Translations under genes and position numbers: made by a program
The notes under the pieces: model-generated
Seen by the model: only the letters and a program-made list of their open reading frames with translations
Database searches by the model: none
Told to the model about the DNA's origin: nothing
Shown: positions 38,809 through 57,800 of the stretch, one piece after another
Position numbering within the stretch: position 1 is the first letter of the stretch
How the letters are laid out: the number at the start of each line of letters is the position of its first letter
NCBI RefSeq assembly: GCF_027244095.1
Contig: NC_069665.1
Location: 3,598,501 to 3,662,500 of the forward strand
Source: Hemicordylus capensis
Lineage: Eukaryota; Chordata; Lepidosauria; Squamata; Cordylidae
Length of the DNA stretch: 64,000 nucleotides
Reading direction: 5' to 3'

Positions 38809-38861
38809 AACCAGACTCCCTGCAAGTCGATCTCAAACACGTCTTTTCCAGAATTAGCACG

Positions 38862-47254
<8,393 letters not shown>

Positions 47255-47296
47255 GCCGCCTAGGCTGGGAAGGCAGGATCTGAGGGCAGGAGGGCG

Positions 47297-47302
47297 AATA
47301 AA
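47297..47302 (+). terminator. Poly(A) signal, right chymotrypsinogen
   Basis: AATAAA 43 nt after the stop codon (TGA 47252-47254), followed by GGTTGTTT and a CCTGTGTCC stretch. Cleavage is expected near 47320. Confidence 0.8.
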
Positions 47303-47475
47303 GGTTGTTTCTCCTCCGTGACCTGTGTCCACTCCTTGCTTTGTTCCTGCTACACACCAAAACCCCATCTCGGGCCTGTGCTGATAGTCTGACCCCCCCC
47401 AGGCTTTCCTCCCCCTGCCCCAGACACAAGGCTTGTTCACACAATTGTTTGAATCTGGGTTTAATGTGTGTTACC

Positions 47476-47502
47476 AGCATTATTATTACTATTTATTATT
47501 AC

Positions 47503-47537
<35 letters not shown>

Positions 47538-47538
47538 T
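47476..47538. repeat. (ATT)n microsatellite
   Basis: TTATTATTACTATTTATTAT continuing as pure ATT units; it is the A-rich tail of the reverse SINE that follows. Confidence 0.85.
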
Positions 47539-47752
47539 ACATTTATATCCTGCTCTTCCTCCAAGGAGCCCAGGGCGGTGTACTACATCCTTGAGTTTCT
47601 CTTTCACAACAACCCTGTGAAGTAGGCTAGGCTGAGAATGAAGTGACTGGCCCAGAGTCACCCGGCTAGTTTCATGGCTGAATGGGGATTTGAACTCGGG
47701 TCTCCCCGGTCCTAGTCCAGCACTCTAACCACTACACCACGCTGGCTCTTGT
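47520..47752 (-). repeat. tRNA-like SINE (GCCAGCGTGGTGTAGTGG family)
   Basis: Reverse copy: TCCTGCTCTTCCTCCAAGGA, CACAACAACCCTGTGAAGTA, TTTGAACTCGGGTCTCC and ACCACTACACCACGCTGGCT. Confidence 0.85.
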
Positions 47753-47774
47753 GATTCGCGTGATGGTGAGAACT

Positions 47775-47914
47775 TGTGTTCCCTCTAACATGGGATTCCC
47801 AGATGTGACTGACTACAATGCCCAGAATCCCCAAGCAAAAGCCATTGCAGCTGGGGATTCTGGGAGTTGTAGTCATCAACATCTGGGAATCCCTGTAAGA
47901 GGGAACACTGGTGA
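47775..47914. mobile_element. hAT-type palindromic element (CAGTGTTCC end type)
   Basis: TGTGTTCCCTCTAACATGGG and CCCTGTAAGAGGGAACACTG are inverse ends; the flanks share GTGAGA. Confidence 0.75.
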
Positions 47915-48224
47915 GATGAACCCATGCCGGGGTGGGCACCTCAGGCCATAAACCTCCTTGGCACGGGTTCACACAATCACACTAACGTTAAACCCAGATT
48001 CAGACAATTGGGTGGACAGGCCTACAGACTCCATATTCTATTTTATAATGTTTTATCTTCAGGGGATGGAAACAATGCCGAAGCTGGCAAGTCCCACTGA
48101 AATAGGGCTCAGTGGAGCAGTGCCATCTTTTTGGACACGCCCCCCCCGACCCCCAAACATTTGCGTCATTATCGGAGCCCTCAGTTTGCATGGAAGGATG
48201 CTCAAAATGCCACATCCCTTAACC

Positions 48225-48710
48225 TATGCAATGGGGCTAGCAGTGGCAGGGGGTGATGGGAGTTGTAGTCCAGCAATATCTGGGGACTCAAGGTTGGGAA
48301 GTGCTGTAAAATATTCCCCAAGGGGAGGGGGCCATAGCTCAGGATTATGTTCAGCAGCAGCCTCCACTGGCTCAAAACTGGGTTTTTTTTTGGAGGGGGT
48401 GGTCCTGGGGTGGGGTGGGGAGCCCCCCCTTTACTAACTACTAGTCCGGGAAACTGTGCACGAAGAATGTACTGGTCCATGACTCCAAAAACATTGAGAA
48501 AAGCGTAGACAATAGTGTTGGGAATTCTCAGCGCTAGATCTCCAGATTTTTTGGACTTCAACTCCCATCATCCCCAAGCAAAGGCCACTGGGGCTGGAGA
48601 TGATGGGCGTTGAAGTCCAATAACGTCTGGGGACCCGATGCTGAGAATCCCGGAGCTAGATGGACCAAGGGCCTGACTCGGTATAGGGCAGCTTCCTCCG
48701 TCCCTGTGCT
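48225..48710 (+). repeat. SINE body pieces with palindromic hAT remnants
   Basis: A half palindromic copy (48240-48300, GGGTGATGGGAGTTGTAGTC), a SINE piece (48303-48340), then a palindromic element (about 48522-48650, AACTCCCATCATCCCCAAGC) followed by the SINE end AGATGGACCAAGGGCCTGAC and GGCAGCTTCC. Confidence 0.55.
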
Positions 48711-48826
48711 GTGTGCAACCACACTGCGGACGAAAGTGTTAAGATGCCTTGGGTGGGAGTGAGTCGGCAGGCAGAGTTCGTGCTGCCATCAGCTCATCAG
48801 CTCCTGCTCCATTCACAATATGGCCA

Positions 48827-48942
48827 GTGTTCCTGCAACAGGGATTCCCCGATGCTGTTGACTACACCTCTCATCATGCCTTTGGCCATTGCAGCTGTGG
48901 ATTATGGCAATTGTAGTCAACATTGGGGAAGCTCTGTAACAG
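48827..48942. mobile_element. hAT-type palindromic element (CAGTGTTCC end type)
   Basis: CAGTGTTCCTGCAACAGGGA at the left, CTCTGTAACAGGGG at the right, ACTACACCTCTCATCATGCC in the core. Confidence 0.65.
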
Positions 48943-49888
48943 GGGACAAAATTTCTCGTACTCGGGCTGATCTGGATTCTACCATTAGGGCAGAATCTAT
49001 TATGCAGAGCAACAAATCTTATGTGGTCAGACTGGATCACTTTCAGTTTGTGACTCCTGAGGATGTGGGCAAGCCGTTTTGGACTGTGTGTGTGTCCTAA
49101 AACCACCTGCTCTCTTACGCTTGCCCAACTTGGCTTATTTTATCTAAAACTCAGATTATCGGAGACGGTCTGGGAAACCATAAATGCTTCTCTGGGGGGA
49201 GGTAGGATGCCTCCTTGTCTTAAGGAGGCTATCATTAGACCATACTTGAAAAAAACCTACATTGGGCCCCACAGAGTTAGGCAACTATAGGCTCCACTCT
49301 AATCTCCCATGGTTGGACAAGGGATTGTGAGGGTGGTGGCTTCTTAGCTCCAGACAGTCCTGGAGGAAACTGATTATTCTAGACCCATTTCAAACTGGCT
49401 TTCAGGCAGGCCATGGGGTTGAGACTGCCTTGGTTGGCCTGATGGATGATCTCCAATTAGGTAGTGACAGAGGGAGTGTGATTCTGCTGATCCTTTTGGC
49501 TCTCTCAGTGGCTTTCGATACCATCGACCATGGTATCCTTCTGGATCACCAGAAGACGGTGGGGTTAGGTGGTTCTGTTCCTACCTCTCGGGTAGATTCC
49601 AGATGGTGTCTCATTGTTCTGCAAAGCAAGAATTACTGTATGGAATTCCACAAGGCTCCATACTGTCTCCAATGTTCTTTAAAATCTACATGAAACCTGG
49701 AGAGAGATCATTAGGAGATTTGGTTCAGGTGTTATCAATATGCTGATGACACCCAAATCTATTTCTCCCTAGCAACTTCATCAGGAAATGGCATAACTTC
49801 CCTAAATGCCTGCCTGGAGGTGGTAATGGGCTGGATGAAGGATAACAAACTGAAGTTGAATCAGAATAAGACAGAGTTACTGGTTGTG

Positions 49889-49995
49889 AGAGGAGAAGGC
49901 AATGGTAAACCACTCCTGTATTCCACCAAGAAAACCACATGGCTCTGTGGTCCACCAGGAGTCAAAACTGCCTTGATGGCACAGCCTTTACTGGT
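49889..49995 (+). repeat. BovB/Sauria-SINE tail fragment
   Basis: GAGAAGGCAATGGTAAACCA, CTCCTGTATTCCACCAAGAA and GGAGTCAAAACTGCCTTGAT. It lacks the tRNA-like head and lies within the L2-like LINE. Confidence 0.7.
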
Positions 49996-50814
49996 TGGGG
50001 GTGGGGCGGGGTCAAGAACCGAGAGAGGGGTTAGATCTGCCTGTTCTGGATGGGATTACACTTCCCCTGAAATATCAGGTACGTAGCTTGCGTGAGCTCC
50101 TGGATCCCAAACTCTCTCTGGTTTCTCAGGTTGAGGCACTGGCTAGAAGCGCTATTTATCAGCTTTGGCGGATATGACAGCTACGCCCATTTCTGGAGGC
50201 ACATGAGCTTACAAGGATAGTACAGATGCTGGTGACCTCCAGGCTTGACTAATGTAATGCACTCTGTGTGGGGCTGCCTTTGCACATAGATTAGAAACTA
50301 AAACTAAAGTAGAATGTGGCAGCCAGGTTGGTTTCTGGAACAACACGAAGAGACCACATAAGACCGATTCTGAAAGAACTGGACTGGCTGTCGATATGTT
50401 TCCGAGTGAAATACGAAGTGTTGCTCATTCCCTATAAAGCCTTCAATGGCTTAGGTCCAGGGTATTCAAGAGACCACCTTCTTTGTCATGAACCCTGCTG
50501 CTGTCTGTTAAGATCATCTGGGGAGATCTGAATACGGTTCCCTCCAGCAAACCTGGGGGCAACTCGGGGCTGGGCCTTCTCTGTGGCTGCCCCAGGGCTT
50601 TGGAATGCTCTCCCTGTCAAAAGAAGAGCTTCTCCATCCCTGATTGCTTTTTTAAAAGACCCTTAAGACAAACCTGTTTTCTCAGGCTTTTAATTAAAAT
50701 TAATTTTAAATTGTTTTTATCCTACGAAATCGTTTTAATTGTTTCACTGAATTGCTTTTATTCTGTGAAAGTGTTTTTATATTGTAATTTGGATTGTGTA
50801 CACCGCCTAGAGAT

Positions 50815-50816
50815 GT

Positions 50817-50867
<51 letters not shown>

Positions 50868-50868
50868 T
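50815..50868. repeat. (GATA)n microsatellite
   Basis: About thirteen GATA units at the 3' end of the L2-like LINE. Confidence 0.95.
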
Positions 50869-51031
50869 TCTGAATATGGCCCCGTTACACATTAGCGAGC
50901 CCTTATCCTCAGGAAGACACCTCCCCTGTAAGCTGATGGGTCTCCATTGAGCCATCTCTGCCAATTCATCCGGCAGAATCCAGATGTGCACACGGACACA
51001 CAGGCTGGTTCATCAGGGCAAATCCGAGACC

Positions 51032-51407
51032 CAGAGGCGTAACTATAGGGGGGGCAGGGGGGGCACATGCCCCGGGCACCATCTTTTCTGGTCACGTGGG
51101 GGGCGCCGCCATGACAAAATTTTTTAAAAATTTTTTTTGTTAATACAAATGTTTCCTGCTCAGTGCAGCAGCACTGCAGCAGTCAAGGGAGCGCGTTGGC
51201 GCCCCCTCCCCCATAAGCGGTCCCTTCTGCGCCCCCCCCCATTGCTTTGCTGGCGCCTGGTGGCCAGTCAGTGGCCTGGCTTGGTGGCGGCGGCGGCGGC
51301 GGGCGCTTGTGAGGAAAAACCTAAGTATAATGTAGTATGTTGGCGGGGCGCGGGGGGCGCCATTTCCATGCTTGCCCCGGGCATCGTTTTCCCTAGTTAC
51401 GCCTCTG
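51032..51407. mobile_element. hAT element with CAGAGGCGTAACTA ends
   Basis: 376 bp. Ends CAGAGGCGTAACTATAGGG and CCCTAGTTACGCCTCTG are inverse copies; 8-bp flanks CCGAGACC (51024-51031) and CTGAGACC (51408-51415) differ at one base. The G/C-rich interior has GGGGGCGCC and no gene. Confidence 0.9.
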
Positions 51408-51489
51408 CTGAGACCAGAGCCATCCACACGCAAGCGCGCACACATTGAGACACAGGAAGCTCCTCTTGCTCCTTGACTTCACTTCACTG

Positions 51490-51804
51490 CTTGGATTCTA
51501 TGTCTCTTTATTTGATTTAAATAGTGACCGTTAGCCAAACAATTTCAGAATCAAACAGGAAAAATAATTATTTGCCTCCCAACACCCCACCCCTCCCTGG
51601 GCCGCCCTCAAGGCCGCAACAGCCCTCCCAGGGTCGGGGCCGCGTCAGGCCCTCTGGGACAAGGGTCTATGCCCAGAGCACCCTATGATGGGGGGAGGGA
51701 GCAGCCAGCCAGCCAACCCACCTGCCGCTCCCCACGGACAAGCCGGAGTCTGGAGAAGTATTTACAGTCCATGTACAGGGGAGAGTCTGCTTGGGGGAGC
51801 GGGA
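51490..51804 (-). other. BCAR1: BCAR1 3'UTR
   Basis: Sequence from the stop codon to the poly(A) signal. AATAAA occurs on the minus strand at 51512-51507, about 295 nt after the stop, with cleavage expected near 51490. No repeat is recognised inside. The end position is inferred. Confidence 0.65.
51507..51512 (-). terminator. Poly(A) signal, BCAR1
   Basis: Minus-strand AATAAA, the first canonical signal after the BCAR1 stop codon. The hAT element at 51032-51407 lies about 100 bp beyond it and does not disrupt it. Confidence 0.7.
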
Positions 51805-54800
51805 TCACAGGGCCGAGAGCTGCCCCAGCACCATCCGGAACTGCTGCGTGCTGTTGGCGAGCGCGTGGACCCGCTCCACCATGTCCTTGGCCGCCGCGGG
51901 GGAGGGGTACTGGAGCGCGGCCGCCTTGGTGGTGGCCACGATCCCCCTGAGCATCTCGCAGAGCAGGTTGCTGTAGTGAGTGACCTTGTGGCGCACCTCC
52001 GGGGCCTGGGCCTGGCGCGAGAGAGTGTCCCCGATGAAGACCAGCTTGTGGGCACTCAGGATGACGAACTTGCTGTGGGCCACGAAGATCTTGGGCGGCT
52101 GGTTGGTGCTCACGGCCGTGAAGAAGGCGTCCACGGCGTTGGTCAGGGTGGTGAGGTTGGCCTCGCACTGCTCCAGGTAGAAGAGCAGCAGCTGCCGGTC
52201 GGAGGCGCTCAGGGCCGAGCCGCCCCCCCGGACGTGGGCGTAGTGTTGCGGGGGGGTCCAGTTGGACAGGTCGTTGTCGATGGGCCGGGTCACCTCCTGC
52301 TCCAGCCGTTCAAACTGTTTCAGCTGCGGGGAGAAAGCGGGAGACCTTCCGTCAGGCAGGGTTTGCAGAGACGGCTGCCCGGCCTGGTGCTGAGAACAAA
52401 TCCACCGGCTAGCTTGCCAGTGGTGAGTGCCTCCAGCTGGTCTTAAAGTGGAGAGCCGGTCTTGCACTAGCAAGAATAAATTGCCCCCTTTGCTAAGCAG
52501 GATCTGCCCTGGTTTGCATTTGAATGGGGACCACATGTGTGAGCACTGGGCGATCTTCCCCTAAGGCAGGCTTCCCCAAACTGTGGCCCTCCAGATGTTG
52601 CTGAACTACAACTCCCAGCATACCCAGCCACAATAAGTTGTGGCCAGGGATGCTGGGAGTTGTAGTTCAGCAACATCTGGAGGGCCGCAGTTTGGGGAAG
52701 CCTGCCCTAAGGGGACGGGGACGCTCTGGGAAGAGCACCTGCCTCCTTGCGTGCAGAAGGTCCCAGGTTCCCTCCCTGGCACCTCCAGGTAGGGCTGAGA
52801 CAGACTCCTGCCTGCAACCCTGGAGAAGCCGCTGCCAGTCAGTGTAGACAATACTGAGCGAGATGGACCAAGGGTCTGACTCGGTGGAAGGCAGCTTCCT
52901 TTGACCCTATGAGCAGAACACCCAGCACCACACGGCTCTCTTCCCCAGAGGTCTCCTTTCCACTGCCATTTTTAGAGAAGGTCAGATACAGCCGGAATCC
53001 CTTCTGAGCAGCTGGAGAGGGCTCCCCCTCTGTTCCTTAACATCTCCACCTTCCAGTGCAAAGGAGAGAAGACCCACTTCTCACCTGCATGTGTGCCAGG
53101 AAAGGGTCTGAGGGAAGAGAGCAGATTGGTGGCGAACATAAAAAATGCCTGGCTAGTGGGCTAAGCCTGAATCTGTGGGTCCCAGCTGAGAACCAAAACA
53201 AGGGCTTGGCCACCGAGATATGGGGACACCTCAGAGTGGAACATGCAAGAGAGGTCACCCAATCAGAGGAGGAAAGTAAAAAGCAGGGATAGAGGAGACT
53301 TTCTCCAAGTCTCTCTGGGCTCTACAATGTTCCTGTAATGCCCAACACGGTTCAGAGCTTCCTTTGTATATTTATTTACAGTTAAATCTATTTATATTCT
53401 GCCTTTCATACATTCACCCCACAGTGGTTTACAAGGTTAGGGTAAAATAAAGAGAGCCATAAAATCCATAAAAATGGCATTAAAACCACCAGCAATGCAA
53501 ACCATAAAATGCAGAGACAGAGTGGCAAAATATTTATTTATAGTTAAATGCATATATTGCCTTTTGTCGTGGTGGTTTGGCTTTGATTTTCTGACTTACG
53601 TTTGTGCTGTTGCATTTCAAAAGCCGTTTATTTGGAGATGTTTAGCATTTCAGTAATTGTTTGTTTTTATTTCTTATTTTGCAGACAGCCCCTCATTAAG
53701 ATGATATCCGGAACGCTTTGGGCATCACTATAAAGTACAGAGGCACTTCGGGACATGCTGTCTCTTTTGTTTCTTTTTTGACATCTCAAAGAGGGCCACA
53801 GCAGCCAGATTCTCGTGAGCTTAAGGAAAAGGACTAAGGACCCGGACAGCCCACAAAGAGTGGATAATATCTGAAGGGCTGCCACACAGAAGTGGACATG
53901 TTCTCTGTGGCTCCTAAGGGCAGGGCTAGAAGCAGGAGGCTGAATTACAGGCAAGCAGATTCTGGCTCGACATTCAGAGGAATTCCTCGACTGTCAGAGC
54001 TGTTGGACAGAGGAACAGTCTGCCTCATGAAGTGGAGGGCATTAGGAATCAGCCCCACAGTCAGGGGCTGATTGTGGATGACAAGAAGACACGTGAGATG
54101 CTATCCTGGACAAGGACCGTGTTAGCTTGAAATGTTGATGCTCCTAAGCCCTCTTCAGACTTAAAAAAAAAAAAATTACAATGGGGGAGATGCTGTACTC
54201 GAGTGACACACCCCACCAACCCTGCCCCATCACTGGTGCGCTCAGAAACCTCACCCCCGTGCTGAACATGGTTACAGCATTTCGCTGCACTCGCACCTTC
54301 CGACTGTGGAAAGAATCCCTTCTTGCTTACACTTTTTGTCTCTGCAGACAAATACTGTAATGCTGTTCAGCATGGTGGGTGAGGTTTCTGAGCGCATCAG
54401 CTCACGGTCGGGGCTTGGGGGAGCGCTGGTCAGGAGGTCCCAGGTTCGGTCCCTGGCAGCATCTCCAAGTAAGCCTGGGAAAGACCCCTGCCCGAAACCC
54501 TGGAGAGCTGCTGCCAGTCAGAGCTGCCAATCCTGAGCTAGATGGACCAAGGGCTGGGCTCAGTAGAAGGCCGCTCCCTACGTTCCTGTGATAGTGAGTG
54601 AGCATGCTCAGCCACAGCGCACTGGACTGAACACTGGTGGTGGGACACACAGGACCCCTCGTCCTACTGACCTGCTGATGCTCCAGCTGCCCTTTGCCCT
54701 GCCGGATGATGTTGCCCTTCTCAAGCAGCTCCTTCTGGATCTTCTCAAACTCCTCCTTGCCCTGGTTTGAAAGGATGGAAGCGAGTGAGTGGGGGGCACC

Positions 54801-57800
54801 CAGAGAGCCTCAGGCAGACCCCCACGGCACAGAGAACCTGGCTTTGTCTGTGGGATATGCCGAGCCGAGTAGGCCCAGTTTGGTGGTCGAATCAGACCGG
54901 ATCTGGTTCAGCCGCACACAGAGCTGGACCGGGTCAGTTAGAATCTGATTCAAATTCTGCCTGCCCTTTGCCAGCAGGAGGGGTTAAGGCAATGGTCTGA
55001 CTCAGTATATGGCAGCTTCCTATGTTCACTGGATGAGAACAAGCCACTGAAATGACAGGGAAACAAATTCAGAGGGAACTCGGGAAGAAATTTCCTAGCC
55101 CAGAGACTCCCGGCTTTGGGTGCTGAGAGGATGCTGGACTACAACTCCCATCATCCTCAGCCACAATGGCCTTCGGGGGTGTGCATGGACGATTCGTCCC
55201 AAACCAGTTCATACTGAACAGAGGCCGGTTCGAAGGTTCGGTCTGTGATTGAACCGAACTGGGCCCAGTCTGGAGGAACTGGTTCAGGATGGCAAAGGGC
55301 ATTCCCAAGGCAGCGGCAGCAAGAGGGGGAAAGCACCTTCCCTCGGCCGCCCACCCTGCGGCAAGCCCACTCCCCGCTCCTTTCCTGAGCTGCTGTCTTG
55401 GTGGCAGCTCAGTTCTGGCCTCCGTGCACATGAGGAGCCCATTCTTGTGACTTGCGCACATCTGCAGAGGCCGTCGGTGTCCCCACACAAACTGCGTGGC
55501 GGTGTAAATGGCCTCTGTGCATTCACGTCACCCACCCAAAGGGCCTCTGCACGTGCACGGAGGCCAGAACTCAGCTGCTGCTCCGCCAGCAGCTTGGCAA
55601 AGGAGTGGGGCGCGTGCTTGCTACTTGGGGAGGGTGAGTGGCAGCGAGCAGCTGGGGCAAGCAGCTGCCCCACCCCATCCCCCGCCGCCGCCGCCAGCTG
55701 GGGAATGCCCCTTTCGTTGTAAAGGGGAATCCTCACCGGATTCTCCGTTACAAGTATATCCCCCGACCCGGTTCAACCCAGTTTGGTGATCGAATCGGAC
55801 CAGACCTGGTTCAGCCACACACGGAGCTGGACCGGGTCAGTTAGAATCTGGTTCAGATTCGAAGCGAACTGGCCAAACTGGCTCCGTGCACACCCCTACT
55901 GTAGTTCAGGGGGTCCCGACCTCAGGTCCCCTGATGTAATTGGATGACAGCTCCCTTCAGCCATTGTGGCTGAGGATGATGGGAGTCGTAGTCCTGCACC
56001 CACATCACCTGGGAAGCTCTGCTGTAGCAGAACCCTGCCCTGTGAAGGGGGTTGGGCTAGAAGACCCCCCAGACCCCTTCCAGTGGCAGGATTCTAATGG
56101 ATTGGTAGGGACACTCCCCAAGGGCCATCCAGTAGAGAGGGAGCATTTGGGATAAGCAGCCCTGGCTGGCTTTGGTGTAACAGAAGGAAACTCGCTGGGA
56201 ACTGCTGATCCAGATGTTAGCCCCAAAGGCCCCACCACGCCCAGCTCCACCCCAAGCTGTCTTCTCGTGCTCCATCAACGTGCAGAACGAATGCACGGAG
56301 AGGAGAGTGGGATGACACCCGCTGGTCCCGCTCCGATGGTTTGGGGAAGTGGTGGTGGGTGGAAATCTAGGGAGCTGCTGGGAGCCAGAGCGATGGGCAA
56401 GGTCTCTCTGGTCGCACCTATGGGGACTGGTGTCCCAAGGCAGAGGCCTTCTGCAGGGACACCCCTAATCTGCCGAGTTGGGAGGTGGCTCCGAGCAAGC
56501 GGTTTGGCCCTTGGAGGTGTCTAGGTCAGCGACTGTCACTATTTTCCAAGCGGGGGCCACTTTTGACGGCCAACCTTCAGGGCGAGAGCCGGTCCCCACG
56601 GTGCTGACCTCTGCCCAGAACGGCCCTTTCCTCAGGCCCTTGAAGAGGGACGGAGCCCTCCCTCAAGGCTACCCTTCCCGGCACTCTGCGCACACCTCCC
56701 AAGATGGTGCAGGGGTGGCAGAGGGCCCCGCTGCCCTTCAAGGAGAGCCCCCCACCCCCCGAGAGCTGGGCAAAGGCCAGTGCTGTGCACGGTGGGAACG
56801 GCCGTCTCCAGATGGTGCCAGCAGGACTGGGCAGAATATGCCGCTTTGGCCGAAGGGTCACATGGGCCCAATAGCTAGCTAGTGGGGGGGGGGCGCACTT
56901 AGGGTCGACGAGGGTCACCACTAGCCAATGAAGAGCACCGAGAGACAGGGACTGGCGTCCCAAGCCAGAGGTCGACTGTAGAGACACCCCGATCTCATCA
57001 GCGGGGATTCGGCTCTTGGAAGTCGCTTGGGCAACCTCAACGTGGGGGCCGAGACAGCAGAGAGAGACGGAGGGCCCCCCTCTCCCTTCTGCAAGGGAGT
57101 GGAGCACCTCGGCCTCCCCCCCCGCCGGCCCATCAGAGTGCCCCCCCTGCCCCCAGCCCCACCTGGAGGTGCACGTAGTCGTAATCTTCCATCCAGCCGC
57201 CCTCGTGGTTCTCGTACTGCCCCTCGGGCGAGTCCTGCGCCAAGAACTTGGGCGGCGAGGGCAAGGGCCGGGACTGGATGCTGCTGGCCTTGTCGGCCAG
57301 GCCGCCGTCCCCCAGGGAGGCCGGGGGCGCCTTGGTCCGCCGGAAGAGCAAGGAGGCGTTGCCGTGCAGGAAGGAGGCCAGCTGCTTGGTGTCGTCCGGC
57401 ACCCCCCGCGAACACATCACCAGGTGCTCCAGGTCGTCGGGGGCGCCGGCCTTGCCGGGCGCCAGGGCGCTGGGGGCCCAGCCGCAGCCGTCCAGGGCCT
57501 GGCTGTGCCGCAGCAGCGCCTGGTAGACCTCCTCCATCTTCTGCAGCTGCTTGCTGAGCTTGGCGTAGAGGGAGCGGTCGGAGGTGTGGGCGGCGCTGCT
57601 GACGGCCCCCCGGGCAAAGTCCAGCAGGTCCCGGAGCGCCCCCCTGACGCTCTCGGCCGCCCCCTGGAGGTGGGCCGCGTGGGCCTCCAGCTGCTCAGGG
57701 CTCCGCCAGCTGCCGCTGATGAAGGACATGAGGTAGGAGACGGCGGTGGCGACGTTGCCCTGGAGCCGGGCCAGGGTCTCCATGGCAACGTCCTGGTCCA

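Larger units (their letters stand above)
47428..48022. mobile_element. Inverted-repeat DNA element with two insertions inside
   Basis: Ends AGGCTTGTTCACACAATTGT plus TTGAATCTGGGTTTAA, and TTAAACCCAGATTCAGACAA plus TTGGGTGGACAGGCCT, are inverse copies (about 36 bp). Inside lie a reverse SINE (47520-47752) and a palindromic hAT element (47775-47914). Confidence 0.75.
48938..50870 (+). mobile_element. L2-like LINE, reverse transcriptase to 3' end, decayed
   Basis: Longest LINE here (about 1.9 kb). Frames include LMDDLQLGSDRGSVILLILL followed by VAFDTIDHGILLDH (RT core), a YADDTQ-like CAATATGCTGATGACACCCA, ELDWLSICFRVKYEVLLIPY and KAFNGLGPGYS. Many frame breaks. The 3' tail ends in (GATA)n. A BovB-tail fragment is inserted at about 49889-49995. 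Confidence 0.85.
50685..51440. repeat. Duplicated segment, copy 2, with a hAT insertion
   Basis: CAGGCTTTTAATTAAAATTA, GTGTACACCGCCTAGAGATG, (GATA)n, GAATATGGCCCCGTTACACA, CAGGCTGGTTCATCAGGGCA, then the hAT element, then AGAGCCATCCACACGCAAG. Matches 43338-43730 apart from the insertion. Confidence 0.75.

Noticed and set aside
50815-50868. Regular repeat considered as a CRISPR-like array
   Set aside because: It is a pure GATA microsatellite with no spacers, and the genome is eukaryotic.
51685-52446. 253-aa open frame on the plus strand
   Set aside because: Antisense shadow of the last BCAR1 exon; no recognisable domain.
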